A DNA stretch of 64,000 nt from Sphaerulina vaccinii (GCA_022570795.1 JAKUDP010000023.1:682001-746000), one strand, 5' to 3'. Numbered from the stretch's first letter, positions 21,811-32,224 are shown. Made by a program: numbers and translations. The notes: generated by a model from the sequence alone, not told the origin.

Positions 21811-23021
21811 TCAAATCGAATTGAAATCATGCGCAGGAATAGAGATCTTCGGAGAGTACCAGCTCTTGCCGCCATCGCTACTCGTGAAGGTTCCCTGAGC
21901 TCCTTGCCAGTTGTCGAATGTCTTAGAGTATCCTGGGTCAGCGTCTTTGAGCGTGAATTGCAACTCAATCCAGTCTTGGAGGAGCATATAGGTCAGCGTT
22001 AGGTCCAAACCCAAGGAAATTCAAACGTATCAGGTGCTTCGAGGTGCCCGCATGGCGCTGTCGTGCATTCGATGGCAGTGCTGTAACCATTGGCGTACCC
22101 AGCTTCTATATTATGTTAGTCAGGTACGATAGTCGATGCGAGGGGAGGATACGCCCCTGTTCTGATCTGTGAAACGACTACTCCATTGACAGACATGAGA
22201 ACGTCATACTCCGTTGTCCCTTCAACCCACTGATCTGACAACATTGTTGTTGTTAGCAAAGAGGGTGACCGACGGGTCAATTCTGAGGCATCTCACAGGT
22301 GGAAGTGATTTGGTCCTACACCCTGTTAGCTGCCTTCTGACGTGAATGGACCCAGTCGATCGAGAACAAGGATCGATAGCCACCCCTGGATTGGCTATCA
22401 CTTTCGTACCGGTCGGATTGGAATCATGTCCCAACACGAAGGAAGCGATGCACCAGCGATTGCCGAGGTCACGACACTCGTCGTCGCTGTTCAAACCATC
22501 AACAACACTCCCGGCTCACACCTGTAGACCAGCATCTCGGATAGACACGTACGGGTTATAAGGAGGTGGGTAATTGTTGGCAATCCCTTGGATCAGATGA
22601 CCATACCTAGAGGCAGTAGGAAGAAGGATTAGCAGATAGCTCTGGATCGCGGATCTGTTCCAGCAATTCGTCTGTCTTTGAACTCAGCACCGCAGTAGAT
22701 GCGGGCCCAGTGAGACGCTGATAACGCCCAATGCCTTCCACCTACTACACTTACGGAAGGTCGTATGTTCCCATCCCCAGCCAAAGGACAGTGTTCCCAA
22801 CGATGGGACTAGGCGCGTTCGGCAGGATAAGCGTCGCTTGGCCGACAGTGATGAAGTTATTCTGTGCTGCACTCGGATCTGCGACCATAGTGCCGTCACT
22901 GTTCGTCTTGTACGCATGCACAGGACCCGATGACCAGTGAGCACTGAGGGCCGTTCGCAGCGAGACATGGTGGAGCCAGAGAAGATAAAGATACGATAAT
23001 AGTAACGAGGAGAGAGCGCAT
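21811..23021 (-). CDS. Secreted hypothetical protein, multi-exon (model uncertain)
   Basis: A probable secreted protein encoded by several small exons. Supported pieces: a signal peptide at 23021 (MRSLLVTIIVSLSSLAPPCL); TALSAHWSSGPVHAYKTNSD and NNFITVGQATLILPNAPSP ending TVLWLGMGTYDLP; after an introner-like intron (22607-22754), YGHLIQGIANNYPPPYNPYV; then WCIASFVLGHDSN; QWVEGTTEYDVLMSVNGVVV; GYANGYSTAIECTTAPCGHL and APDTFEFPW; and the last exon QFTLKDADPGYSKTFDNWQG ending IPAHDFNSI. The signal peptide and the next block are in different frames with no intron that fits, so either the true first exon is elsewhere or there is an indel near 22960. No domain is recognised; the beta-rich, Trp/Gly-rich pattern recalls lectin-like secreted proteins. 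Confidence 0.55.
22607..22754 (-). mobile_element. Introner-like element copy 3
   Basis: 148-bp intron with donor GTAAGT and acceptor CTCTAG, joining ...TYDLP to YGHLIQ in frame. Ends GTAGTAGGTGGAAGGC and CTTCTTCCTACTGCCTCTAG are complementary. The body is more diverged from copies 1, 2, 4 and 5, but the ATTGGGCGTT, CACTGGGCC and GCTAATCCTTCTTCC blocks align in order. Confidence 0.7.
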
Positions 23022-24655
23022 CGTTGGTAGTTGCTGAGATATGGCGTTGATGGGTGTTCTCCAGAGCGTGAGGGCTGACAGAGAGAAGAAGATGTACTTG
23101 CTCTGTTCTTCTCCTTTTGTGTTGGCTGCGTTGGGATGGGCCAAACCCACAGGCTACAGGCCAAGCTTGCGGCGGAAGATCTCCACCCTGCGAGGGTCGC
23201 TCGAATTATTCGCCCTTGAGGCTCGTCCTAACGATTCTGACCGATAAATGCTAGCCACTTTGGATGGCGAAGTGCGTCGCATAGTCAGATATCGTACTTA
23301 TCTCTGCGCCTTTCGTCAAGGCCTGCGCTGACATGGCCTACTTCTTCCATTAGCGACGTGAACGTTCAACTAATGAAGTTGCTGTCATTGCATTCGTGAT
23401 GTCCTGTCATCGTATTCGTATATCTCGGAGTCTAGGGCTACATGTGGGATCCGGGGAGACTCACTTCGCACGCAGCTCAAGGTTCAATTGCGCTCTCAGA
23501 TGGATGGCCCAGAACCTTCATCTGGCCGCACACCGGCTATGCCTTGTTCAGTCAGGCTCTTGTCGCCGGTCTGGTCGAGATATGGCTTGGCACTACCATG
23601 ACTAAGGCATGTGGGTGGAGTAGTGGAGAAATCCTCTCCTGTGTTGGTCCGACGTCTTGATATAAAGTTGAGATTGCGGCCAGCTCCCTGTGGCCTGCAA
23701 GGTTGGTCTCTGCCTTACGTCCGTATAGGATCCAATCGTGAATCAAGTTTTCTTCTAGAATCGTACATGACTGCCCAGTGAGCTTGTTGGAGTAAGCCTT
23801 TTGGACTGGACGAAGCCCCAACTGGACTTGGTATGGAGTAGATTCAGGAAACCTCTCGACTGAAGCGGATTGGATCCTGCCCTTGAATGCTGGGGCTCCA
23901 AAAGTGATTCTTGGTCACAGGCACCCAGGGGAGTGGCATGCTGCCCAAGTCTTTCAACCATTGAAAAGAACTAACGTTACACCTTGCTTCGAAGCTATTT
24001 TGTGGAAGCTGTCAGTCCTAGTCGTTCTAAACCAGACTTTTCATGCTCGATGAGGATCTGGAATTTCCATTGGATGACATATCCGTTCAGCTCTGCGCCT
24101 TAGCGCAGATAGAGACTGAGCTCGCAGACCGTGCCAACAACAAGCGAAAGGAAGATGTCGCTCTGCTGGAACAGGAGAAGGTGAAGCACGAGAAGGAGCA
24201 GCAAAAGAAGATTGCGTATGCTTCGCAGCAGCATGGTATGGTCTACCAGCCGCAAATCCAGCAGATTGTTCTGCAGGCAAGATAGCTTACTGATGCTGCA
24301 ATTCTTCAGCTCCCATCCTTCGTACATTGGTAATGCAAATGGGTATCATGTAAGCATAACATAGATGTCGAACAAAGTCGTGCTCATCCCACCTCATAGG
24401 ACGACACATCGTGCTGCGTGGTGGTCTGGATAGTGATACTTGACCATGTCGATGTCATCGACCACGTGTGGCGGCCATTCTTTCAGTTGTATGATCTCCT
24501 TCGATCCTTCGACTCGTCTGGCGACAGCAAGCTGGTCGTTCTCGATGGTTGTTCGGAGTCCAGAGATTCGTCGACGATTGGGGACAACGCGCTGATGCCA
24601 GTTAGGCTTGTCAAGAAGAACACCGACAGCTGTAAGAAAGGTCATTTACCATACT
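23022..24655. other. 1.6-kb region with only weak coding signal
   Basis: One plus-strand frame at 24043-24285 (80 codons, MLDEDLEFPLDDISVQLCAL then a Glu/Lys-rich helix) may be a coding fragment, but it has no recognised domain. Otherwise nothing visible. Confidence 0.35.
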
Positions 24656-25732
24656 TTAATGTAACAGCATGGCCAACGCACTTCTGAAGGCCTCGACGAC
24701 TTTGATGTCTGAGAAAGCTGTCAGCTGGATCATAATCAGCGTATCGAATGATGACCTACAGTGCTCACGCTTCTTCTCGAGCTCGTCTTCCTCATGCTGC
24801 ACATACGTGACTTGTGTCTTGAGCCTGCATCAGGTCAGTAACACAATCGAAGACGACATGACCAGGACTCACCGCTTGTAGCTACGATCAACCTCCTTAG
24901 CATGTCCCGCCTGTGACCAGATATAGAAGTACTAGAACGGCTCTGTCAGGATGGAAATGTAGCAGCAGCCAACGGTGTCACTTACATCCATGAGTTGGTT
25001 GAATTCTCCCATGAACTGGTGTTCCTTCTCTCCAAGCTCTCGCATCTTCTCATGATAGCGCATTTCGAGATCGGTCCAGTCAAAGTCTTTGATTTGCTCC
25101 TCGGGAACACTATCGTCGGAATCGGAGGCATCTGTGTCGGTCTCATACTCAGTACCGTTTCCTTCACCATCTTGAGTTGCAGGCTGCTCTCGTGGCGCGG
25201 GCTTTGCCTTCTGTGGTGCTTTTGCGTTCTTTTGCTTGTCCTTCGACTTGGTCTTCGCGGGTTGTGCAGCAGCTGATGCTTGGCCTTGACCAGATGGTGG
25301 CACTTTCTGGGACGGTGTCTCTCCATCAGGCTGAAGCGTTGCCTCAGCTTCTGCCTCAGCTTGGGACTGCGATATTTTCACGATGGTAGTAGCTGATTCA
25401 GTACTGCTTTTGCGCTTGCTGCCGCGCGTGGTAGATGTCGTCCCAGCAACAGCTTGTGAGCCGTCAGCTAAGTATCCTTCCTCGTCCACAATTTCACGCG
25501 AACGCTTCCGCGAGACAGTTGATGGCTTGCTTGAAGCGTCGGGCTTGGGAGGAGGTGGCATCTCATCGGCCGAAGTGACTTCGCCCTTGCTTGCTGCCAT
25601 CTTTTGGCCTATAGCAGGAGTTGGAGTGCTTGGTGGCGAGGTGAGTGGCGATGAGGGTGTGTTCTCTTGTGCTTTCACGCTGGACTTGCTCTGTAGATCT
25701 GTCGCGTCGCTGTTCACTAGTCCCGACGACAT
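24656..25732 (-). CDS. Conserved fungal protein of unknown function with C-terminal helical domain
   Basis: 307-aa protein with four exons; introns 24932-24985, 24825-24872 and 24709-24759. The first 190 residues are disordered, Ser/Pro/Thr/Lys-rich, with a bipartite-like basic stretch (VSRKRSREIVDEEG) and an acidic cluster (ETDTDASDSDDSVPEEQ). The C-terminal 95 residues form the conserved part: FDWTDLEMRYHEKMRELGEK, FNQLMDYFYIWSQAGHAKEV, DRSYKRLKTQVTYVQHEEDE and YIKVVEAFRSALAMLLH, predicted helical/coiled coil. The same exon structure and motif order are familiar from uncharacterised Pezizomycotina proteins. It is likely nuclear. Divergent from atg14 (339 bp between start codons). Confidence 0.8.
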
Positions 25733-26071
25733 GTTGCCATTGTCGTGAGGGTGATGTTGTCATTGTATGAAGGATGAAGATGAAACGAGATGAACATGAA
25801 GTCACGCGTCGAGCTCACGCGCCGAACACGGAAGCAACGACCGACTGTCTGCCTGACTTGACATCCCATCCTTGCCATCAGTGACCTTCACGAGTGATTC
25901 CTTCCACAACACGTCCTCCCTTGCGGCAACACTACCAAGTATCATGTCGACGTTATAATCGCCACCTTCACGACTTCAGTCTCCGTGGAAACCGAACATC
26001 ACCATGATTCGACAGCACTACCCGCTATTCCTCGACAGAATAGTAACCGTGACAGACTAGTGGGCGGCAAG

Positions 26072-27691
26072 ATGGACTGTGACATTTGCTCACGAGTTCT
26101 GGGCGGCCGTCGCAAGCCTCTCTGTGCTGGCTGTGCCTGGACAATACTCTACGAATCACGCAACCAGCACTTAACTCACTTGCTAGATCGGGAGAGGCAT
26201 CATGCCCACGCAGAAGCAGTCGTCAGGCCGGGCAACGATGGAGTCTTGTCTATGCTGGGTGAAGACGCGGATCTGGATGCTATTACTACTGGCATGAGGA
26301 AGCATAGCCTGGAGCGCTCACGAGCAGAAACGGACTCAACCGAGCTACGAATCAATAGCATCGTGGAGAAGGCGGACGAGCTGAGAGGCCAGATGGAAGC
26401 CTACAGACAGCATGTCGCTGCGCAGAAGGAGCATGTGAGGGCACGACGTAATAGCCTGGCAGCTGAACGAAACGAGCTTGATAAGAGTAAGCCGCGAGCA
26501 ACGGAGCCAGTGCATACAGCAACCAAGAAGGCATCCCAGAGGCTTGAGAAAGTGCGTGGCCGGATCGTTGATGCGCGGCTCCTACTGTGCCGCGAGGCTG
26601 CACTTGCCATGGACTTCCACAAGCGCAAAGGCAAAGACGGACGATCTGAATACGTGCTAGGCAGTATCGTAATCCCAGACCTGCGGCATCTCAACGTGAG
26701 AACTGCACCCCAAGCCAAAGCTCCTCTGGTCGGTGGCAGAACTGTCGCAGAACCACACGACTTGGTTTCAGAGACATTCGACAATGTTGCGCGCCTGCTG
26801 AACCTCTGCGCCTACTATCTCGGAGTACGTCTACCCGGAGAGATCTTACTGCCTCACGAGAAGTTCCCGCGTGCAGCCATCATGCCAGAAAAGTCGAGCT
26901 ACAAGTACAGCAACATTGCTTTCCCCGGTCTATCCTCCAGTCAATCATCAAGTCCTGCAGAGTCACGCATCATCGACCAGAACCTGCCGCGACCTCGCCC
27001 ACTGTGGCTGGAGAAGCCGTTAGCTCAGCTCGTCAAAGAAGACCCCAAATCTTATGGCTTATACATCGAAGGCGTCACGATGCTCGCATACAATGTGGCC
27101 TGGCTGTGTAAGTCACAAGGCGTAGACGGTATCAACGGCTTTGACGACATCTGTACAATTGGTAAGAACTTGTATCAGCTTCTCCTCACACAACACCGCA
27201 AACCTCAGCCGCAACGACCCACGTTAGATCGACATAGTACTGGAACATCAAGCAGAGTCACAGCTATATCTACCACGCAACAACAGCAGCTACTACTGAA
27301 CACTACACGTCTCGGCGTCTTCTCGCACAACTCCGCTGAGAATAACTTAGCTGCCGCCGAAGGAGCTGAGCTCATGAAGAACTGGCATCTCAGCTCTTCT
27401 GTTCGCCTGGCAGACAAACTTCGCGGTCATCTACTAGCTGAGATATCTGGTGCGGAGTGGACTCTAGTCGACGAAGAAGAGTGGAACGAAGAAAGGGAAG
27501 ATGAAATGCCTGTGCTCGTAGGCGGGTCTAGGAGGCCATTCGAATCAAGAGGTCATCCTGCCATGAGTGTCATGACTGTGGCTGCGCACGACGGTGCTGA
27601 GGAGGATAGAAGTTCCTCTGCTGCGGAGTCTTCTAAGCAGAAGAAGCAGAGTAGTGGTTGGATGAAAGTGAGAGGGAGGAGTGATGGATGA
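26072..27691 (+). CDS. atg14: Autophagy protein Atg14 (Barkor/UVRAG-like subunit of PI3-kinase complex I)
   Basis: 539 aa, single exon, with ATG at 26072 giving MDCDICSRVLGGRRKPLCAG. The N-terminal Cys cluster CxxC..CxxC (CDIC at 3-6, CAGC soon after) is the hallmark of Atg14, followed by a long coiled coil (about residues 35-180: VEKADELRGQMEAYRQHVAA) and the conserved Atg14 domain (RIVDARLLLCREAALAMDF, VSETFDNVARLLNLCAYYLG, LPHEKFPRAAIM, MLAYNVAWLCKSQG). It targets Vps34 to the phagophore assembly site. The frame is open upstream but only with non-ATG codons. Confidence 0.8.
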   Translation: MDCDICSRVLGGRRKPLCAGCAWTILYESRNQHLTHLLDRERHHAHAEAVVRPGNDGVLSMLGEDADLDAITTGMRKHSLERSRAETDSTELRINSIVEKADELRGQMEAYRQHVAAQKEHVRARRNSLAAERNELDKSKPRATEPVHTATKKASQRLEKVRGRIVDARLLLCREAALAMDFHKRKGKDGRSEYVLGSIVIPDLRHLNVRTAPQAKAPLVGGRTVAEPHDLVSETFDNVARLLNLCAYYLGVRLPGEILLPHEKFPRAAIMPEKSSYKYSNIAFPGLSSSQSSSPAESRIIDQNLPRPRPLWLEKPLAQLVKEDPKSYGLYIEGVTMLAYNVAWLCKSQGVDGINGFDDICTIGKNLYQLLLTQHRKPQPQRPTLDRHSTGTSSRVTAISTTQQQQLLLNTTRLGVFSHNSAENNLAAAEGAELMKNWHLSSSVRLADKLRGHLLAEISGAEWTLVDEEEWNEEREDEMPVLVGGSRRPFESRGHPAMSVMTVAAHDGAEEDRSSSAAESSKQKKQSSGWMKVRGRSDG

Positions 27692-27874
27692 TGATCAACT
27701 ATGATTGATTGATGATGAGAATAGAAGTATGATTATGATGACAATACTGCAGAACCCATCGATACCCAGGAATGAACACCATTCTACTCTTACAAACTCC
27801 ACGCTTCGTGTTTCCCAGATGAGCAGCCGTCGATCGTAGACCCGACCTTGCCTAACCCGCACTCTGATCAATCA

Positions 27875-28273
27875 TCAACGACCAGTCAAAGGACTAGTAG
27901 CCTGATCCCCTCCCTCCCCAACAGCCTCACCCAAAGGATTCTTCAACGCCTCTCCTCCAAGCCCTCCCAATTCCTTCTTACCAGGTCCATCAGGTACGGC
28001 ATCGAGTTGGCTTTTGAACATGTAGGAAGCTTTGTTCTACGAGCGAAGCGAGTCAGCATTGAGCGAAGCAAATCAGCATGGTAAAAGTGATGATTAGGTT
28101 AGGTTGGGTTGAAAGTTCGCTTCGCTTCGCTTACTCACCTCCCCCATAGTCTTCAACGCCTTCTTCTCAATTTCGCGTTTCAACTCGGGTGGAATCCCAA
28201 CAATATAGATATAACCTGCGAAGACTGCGATGAGAGCGAAGACTGTTCCAGCTATGACGGTTGCTGAAGGCAT
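27875..28273 (-). CDS. Small single-pass membrane protein
   Basis: 98-aa protein: MPSATVIAGTVFALIAVFAG then YIYIVGIPPELKREIEKKAL in exon 1, and after a 102-bp intron (28037-28138) NKASYMFKSQLDAVPDGPGK and a Gly/Glu-rich tail ending TSPLTGR. One N-terminal TM helix with the remainder soluble. The short family is recognisable across Pezizomycotina without assigned function. The intron has complementary ends (AAGCGAAGCGAA and CGCTTCGCTC). Confidence 0.75.
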
Positions 28274-28724
28274 ATTTGCTCTTCACTTCCACGTTGCTTT
28301 TTGGTCGCTGTTGTGTTGAGTGGTCTTGATCTCGATTCACGATCTTCAAGGCTTCTTCAATTTCCCGTTCTCGACACAGATGAAGTGCTTCCAACGTCTG
28401 GATTTTCTGACAGTGTCGTACTGCTTCGACGTGTCTTTGGCGAAGTTCGGGATAGTGGGAGAAGAAATTTAGTCTTCGTGATTGAGGACGAGGGAGGAAG
28501 TTTGATGGGAGATTTACTCTTGTGAGATTTTGCTGGTTGAGTTCTTGTTTCTCGGGTGGTAGATGGAGGACGTAGGCTTTGAGGTATGCTTCTTGTGCTT
28601 CTCGTAGGGATGGAGGTTTAGGATTCTTCTTTTCGTTGTAGTAGCAGTTGAAAGGGGATCGTTCTGGAGTGCTGTTGATTGAGCTGCTGTAACGTCTTTG
28701 TTTCTTCTTTAGCTTCCTGGTCTC
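28167..28724 (-). CDS. Possible 3' exon of a hypothetical gene (no ATG, overlaps neighbour)
   Basis: A 186-codon open stretch on the minus strand starts right after a CCTAG acceptor-like site at 28725 and reads KLKKKQRRYSSSINS, PSLREAQEAYLKAYVLHLPP, RRLNFFSHYPELRQRHVEAV and RHCQKIQTLEALHLCREREI. It overlaps the first exon of the small membrane protein in another frame. So long an open stretch is unlikely by chance at this base composition, but no start codon or upstream exon could be fixed; candidates are an ATG at 28831 or 29006. No domain is recognised. Confidence 0.4.
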   Translation of the reverse strand, partial: ETRKLKKKQRRYSSSINSTPERSPFNCYYNEKKNPKPPSLREAQEAYLKAYVLHLPPEKQELNQQNLTRVNLPSNFLPRPQSRRLNFFSHYPELRQRHVEAVRHCQKIQTLEALHLCREREIEEALKIVNRDQDHSTQQRPKSNVEVKSKYAFSNRHSWNSLRSHRSLRRLYLYCWDSTRVETRN

Positions 28725-29199
28725 CTAGGCTCGACAGATTTTGCTTCGAAAGAGCTTGCGATCAAGAGAACTGATGACTGGGTATCTGAAGTGGAAGGAT
28801 GGATTGTGTTTGTGAGTCCGAGTCGAAGTCATGTCTTGTATTGATCTGTGGCATGACGATGCTTCAATTACCTGTTTTTCTTTGCTACTGAGAGATGTCG
28901 TGGCACATGCCTGCCCTGTTTTTAGGTTTGATACTGTCACAGGGCAAGTGAAGTGGGTGTGCAACGTGCATGTGAGAGCAAGCGCAGATGATCGGTCTGG
29001 ATTCACCGATTCACCCCACCGAGGGGCGCTGACGCAACCAAGGTTTCACAAGCTGATTATAAGTTGGAGCTGTTTGATTCAAACATTGGCATCGACAAGA
29101 ACGCAGCTAAGTCTTTAAACTTGAATCTGATCATTGGAAACAGTAGTAAGTCATCCAGCTTGCCATTTGGCAATCCCAGCTTACCTGTACCAGCTCACA
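28274..29199. other. Intergenic apart from the doubtful exon at 28167-28724
   Basis: The right half (28725-29199) may contain the missing first exon of that gene and the promoter of the beta-flanking protein gene. No repeats seen. Confidence 0.35.
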
Positions 29200-30195
29200 A
29201 TGTCTTCAAACGAGTATTACGGCGGTGGATCTGGAGGCGGCGGTGATGATTATGAGCAACGAGGAAACGACCGCCGCCAGCAGGAAGGAGGCTATGGTGG
29301 CGGTGGGGGTCGTGATGAGTATGGCTCAGGCCAGCAAGGAGGACGAGATGATTATGGCGGGGGTCGTCAACAAGGAGGCCGGGACGATTATGGCTCAAAC
29401 CAACAAGGCGGAGGCTATGGAGGAGGTCGACAGGACAACGACTCGTATGGTGGAGGTCGTCAACAAGGTGGTCGAGATGACTATGGAGGAGGCCGACAGG
29501 ACAATGATTCGTATGGCGGAGGTGGAGGCCGACAGAACCAGGGAGGCTATGGAGGCAACAATGACAACGACTCGTATGGAGGTGGACGCCAGGAGTCGCA
29601 AGGCTATGGCCATCAGTCCGATCACCAGCGTCCAGAAGGCTCGTACTCGGAAGGCCAGCAACGCTATGGTCAAGGACAAGGAGGTCAGTCTGACGATGAC
29701 TTCTCGGGAGCAGCACAGCATGCGAACCAACACGCTGGCAACAGTGGTGACTCGGACATCTTCAGCTCTGTACTGAGCTCTCTGTCTGGTAACAAGCATC
29801 AGATCCAGAACGAGAGCATCAATGAGCAGGATGCGGTACAAGCACACCAGCAATACTATGGCAATGGCGGCGGATCCGGTGGCCAAGCAACAGCTGGTGG
29901 TATCGGAGGCGCTGCTGCCATGCAAGCCATGAAGATGTTTGGCCAAGGTGGTTCATCTCAAGGCTCATCGGGAGGTGGGCAGAACGCCTTCATCGGTATG
30001 GCTATGGGTCAAGCTGCGAAGCTGTTCGACCAGCAGAGTGCTCAAGGCAATGTCCAGGGTGGAAGCAAGCAGAGTGCTGTTGAGAGTGCAGCCAAGATGG
30101 CACTCAAGATGTACATGCAGGGCGGCTCTTCCGGTGGATCGACTGGAGGTGGTCTCGGTGGTTTGATGGGCATGGCAAGCAAGTTCATGCAGTAG
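29200..30195 (+). CDS. Gly-rich 'beta-flanking'-type protein
   Basis: 331 aa, single exon, ATG at 29200 (MSSNEYYGGGSGGGG). The first 150 residues consist of imperfect repeats of the type GGRQQGGRDDYGGGRQDNDS, strongly disordered and Tyr/Arg/Gly-rich. The C-terminal 150 residues carry the conserved helical domain: DSDIFSSVLSSLSGNKHQIQ, INEQDAVQAHQQYY, AAAMQAMKMFGQGG, NAFIGMAMGQAAKLFDQ and SAAKMALKMYMQGG, which matches the fungal beta-flanking protein / DUF7721 family. Function is unknown; the N-terminal composition resembles phase-separating RNA-binding proteins, although no RNA-binding fold is seen. Confidence 0.8.
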   Translation: MSSNEYYGGGSGGGGDDYEQRGNDRRQQEGGYGGGGGRDEYGSGQQGGRDDYGGGRQQGGRDDYGSNQQGGGYGGGRQDNDSYGGGRQQGGRDDYGGGRQDNDSYGGGGGRQNQGGYGGNNDNDSYGGGRQESQGYGHQSDHQRPEGSYSEGQQRYGQGQGGQSDDDFSGAAQHANQHAGNSGDSDIFSSVLSSLSGNKHQIQNESINEQDAVQAHQQYYGNGGGSGGQATAGGIGGAAAMQAMKMFGQGGSSQGSSGGGQNAFIGMAMGQAAKLFDQQSAQGNVQGGSKQSAVESAAKMALKMYMQGGSSGGSTGGGLGGLMGMASKFMQ

Positions 30196-30574
30196 AGTCA
30201 GTCCGATTATGATGAACAGCACTCATCGAACAGCACTCAAAAAGCGAGCAAGCATATCAAGCTCCCGGTATCATGATGTACAAACGAATGAATGACCATA
30301 TGATTGCTTCACTTCGCAAAGCATCTCTCGTGAAAGAAATGTGTGCATGTGTGTCCGTGTGGTCGTGTAGTCATTGTCGCATTATTCAGGTTGTTGTGTT
30401 GATGTCAGGGAGAGAAGGTTCAGGTCTCTTTTGGGCTTGGTAGAAGCATGGCAGGAGGAGACTCGGTACTGTAGAAGCGAGAGAGACAGCATCACCGCAC
30501 GGGAGGGAGAGTGAGAACGAGACAGAGCCTCACAAAGTCGACAGTCCTCAGCGAGATGCGCGCACAAACTCGCG
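30196..30574. other. Intergenic, nothing recognised
   Basis: 379 bp between two genes on the same strand; presumed promoter of the Sas4-like gene. Confidence 0.4.
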
Positions 30575-32224
30575 ATGCGAAAGGGAACAGTCACTGTTCA
30601 GACGCAGAGTCAACACAATCACCATCACGCGTCTTCTCGGCCACATCACCTCCACACCACCACCACCACCACCACCACGTCGACGTCAACCCAACCATCG
30701 CCCAACTCGATCCGCGTCGTGCACCACCAAGTCAGCATTGGGCTCAATGACACTCATCAGGTGGTGGTGAAGAGAGACGAGGATGGGCCGCCCAAGAAGA
30801 AGAGGAGGTTGAGCATCAAAACGCCCACCAGGACCACTCCGAATCACAAGCCGCTGGAGGCCTTTGGCTTTAGTAGAACTCCTCAGCCCAAACCGCCGTT
30901 GATTGATGATCCTTTCACGCGCGACGAGCTACATGGTCCTCTACAGCAGACTACCAATGGGGTCAAGAGTGTACTGGATGTCAACGAGGATGAAATACTG
31001 CCTCAACCTCCTCGATCAGCAGAGAGAATGCCGAAGCGGGTAACACGATCACCATCTCCTGCGCCACTGCCATCAGCTACTGGGACCCCAGCATCGGCGC
31101 AAGAGAAGAGAAAAGAGGACAAGCGAACGCTGAGGAGTCAAGATGATGGACCACGGCTGAAGAGTGAGCTGGCAGTATACTTCCCCAACTATGAAGATGT
31201 CATGTTCGATGTCCCAGCTGAAGAAGAGGACTTCTTGACAGTGGACTCGACATTGTACATTGCAGAGGATACGGCTAAGAAGAAAGACGGCACGCCATCA
31301 CCTGTGAAGTCTAAGAAGGCAAGTACACCTGGGCGGAAAGCGTGTACTAATGGCATAGCTGCAACACCCAAACGCGGGAGCTCGAGCATGTCCAATGCCA
31401 GTCCGAGTGTCAATCTCGATTTCCTGGCCAACACTTCTGGCGAGACACCAGACGACCCGTTGACAGATGTCCACTTCCTCAAATCACATAATCGTGCCGA
31501 GCGAAAAGAAAAGCAACTTAGGAATATCGAACGCGAACGCGCTATGCATGAGAAAGTGCAACTCGAAAGACTACTGGATGGCCTCCAAGGTCACGACTGG
31601 CTCCGAGTCCTAGGCATCACAGGCATCACAGACGGAGAGGCTACGAAGTACAAATCGAAACGGAACTACTTCATTGCAGAAGTCAAAGCATTGATTGGCA
31701 AATTCGCCCAATGGAAAGAACAAGAGAAGAAACTCCGTCTTCGCAAAGAAGCTGCTCAAGCGAGACAGGACGCTACAGATCTTGAAGCCAGTAGTATTGC
31801 CTCTGATCCACCTAGTAGCGATCTCAATGCTTCAGCATCAAGACAACTGCAGCAGGAGACTGTCAATGCAGTCAAGGCCTCAGCTTCAAAGTCGAAAGGA
31901 AAGCTGTCTCTTTACGGCCCATCTGCAACCTCGCATCCCTCAACACCAGTCCCACTACAAGGTCCGGCTCGTGGCTTCTTGCAACCAATCTCTCACAGCC
32001 CCGAGGCGCCCATCACGAGCTTCTATGCCAAACGACATCTCCGAGACGCTGCACTTAGTAAGTCGCGCTTAGCTACGAGAAACGTCACGGCTTTTGGACA
32101 TCCTGTGCCGGATCTGGATGAGCAGGAGTTCGCTTTACCGGAAGACTTTGTTACGCCTGATGCGCTGAGGGCTAACGCGAGAGAGAGGAGACGAAGAAAG
32201 CGGGAGAGTACTGCTGCGAAGTGA
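30575..32224 (+). CDS. Sas4-like subunit of a histone acetyltransferase complex
   Basis: 549-aa nuclear protein in one exon. The N-terminus has His and Thr runs encoded by a CAC-rich tract (30654-30679) and an NLS (PPKKKRRLSIK). The Sas4 domain lies at about residues 300-390: HDWLRVLGITGITDGEATKY and KSKRNYFIAEVKALIGKFAQ WKEQEKK, the recognisable 'LLxxLQGxDWxRVxGITGIT' block of Something-About-Silencing 4. Near the C-terminus ITSFYAKRHLRDAALSKSRL and ALPEDFVTPDALRANARERR are also family features. Yeast Sas4 binds the MYST acetyltransferase Sas2 and histone chaperones; in filamentous fungi the partner is inferred. Confidence 0.8.
   Translation: MRKGTVTVQTQSQHNHHHASSRPHHLHTTTTTTTTSTSTQPSPNSIRVVHHQVSIGLNDTHQVVVKRDEDGPPKKKRRLSIKTPTRTTPNHKPLEAFGFSRTPQPKPPLIDDPFTRDELHGPLQQTTNGVKSVLDVNEDEILPQPPRSAERMPKRVTRSPSPAPLPSATGTPASAQEKRKEDKRTLRSQDDGPRLKSELAVYFPNYEDVMFDVPAEEEDFLTVDSTLYIAEDTAKKKDGTPSPVKSKKASTPGRKACTNGIAATPKRGSSSMSNASPSVNLDFLANTSGETPDDPLTDVHFLKSHNRAERKEKQLRNIERERAMHEKVQLERLLDGLQGHDWLRVLGITGITDGEATKYKSKRNYFIAEVKALIGKFAQWKEQEKKLRLRKEAAQARQDATDLEASSIASDPPSSDLNASASRQLQQETVNAVKASASKSKGKLSLYGPSATSHPSTPVPLQGPARGFLQPISHSPEAPITSFYAKRHLRDAALSKSRLATRNVTAFGHPVPDLDEQEFALPEDFVTPDALRANARERRRRKRESTAAK

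Noticed and set aside
29195..29946. Long minus-strand frames (173 and 183 codons)
   Set aside because: They are antisense shadows of the Gly-rich repeat region of the beta-flanking protein; low-complexity composition (His/Leu/Ser runs) explains the openness.
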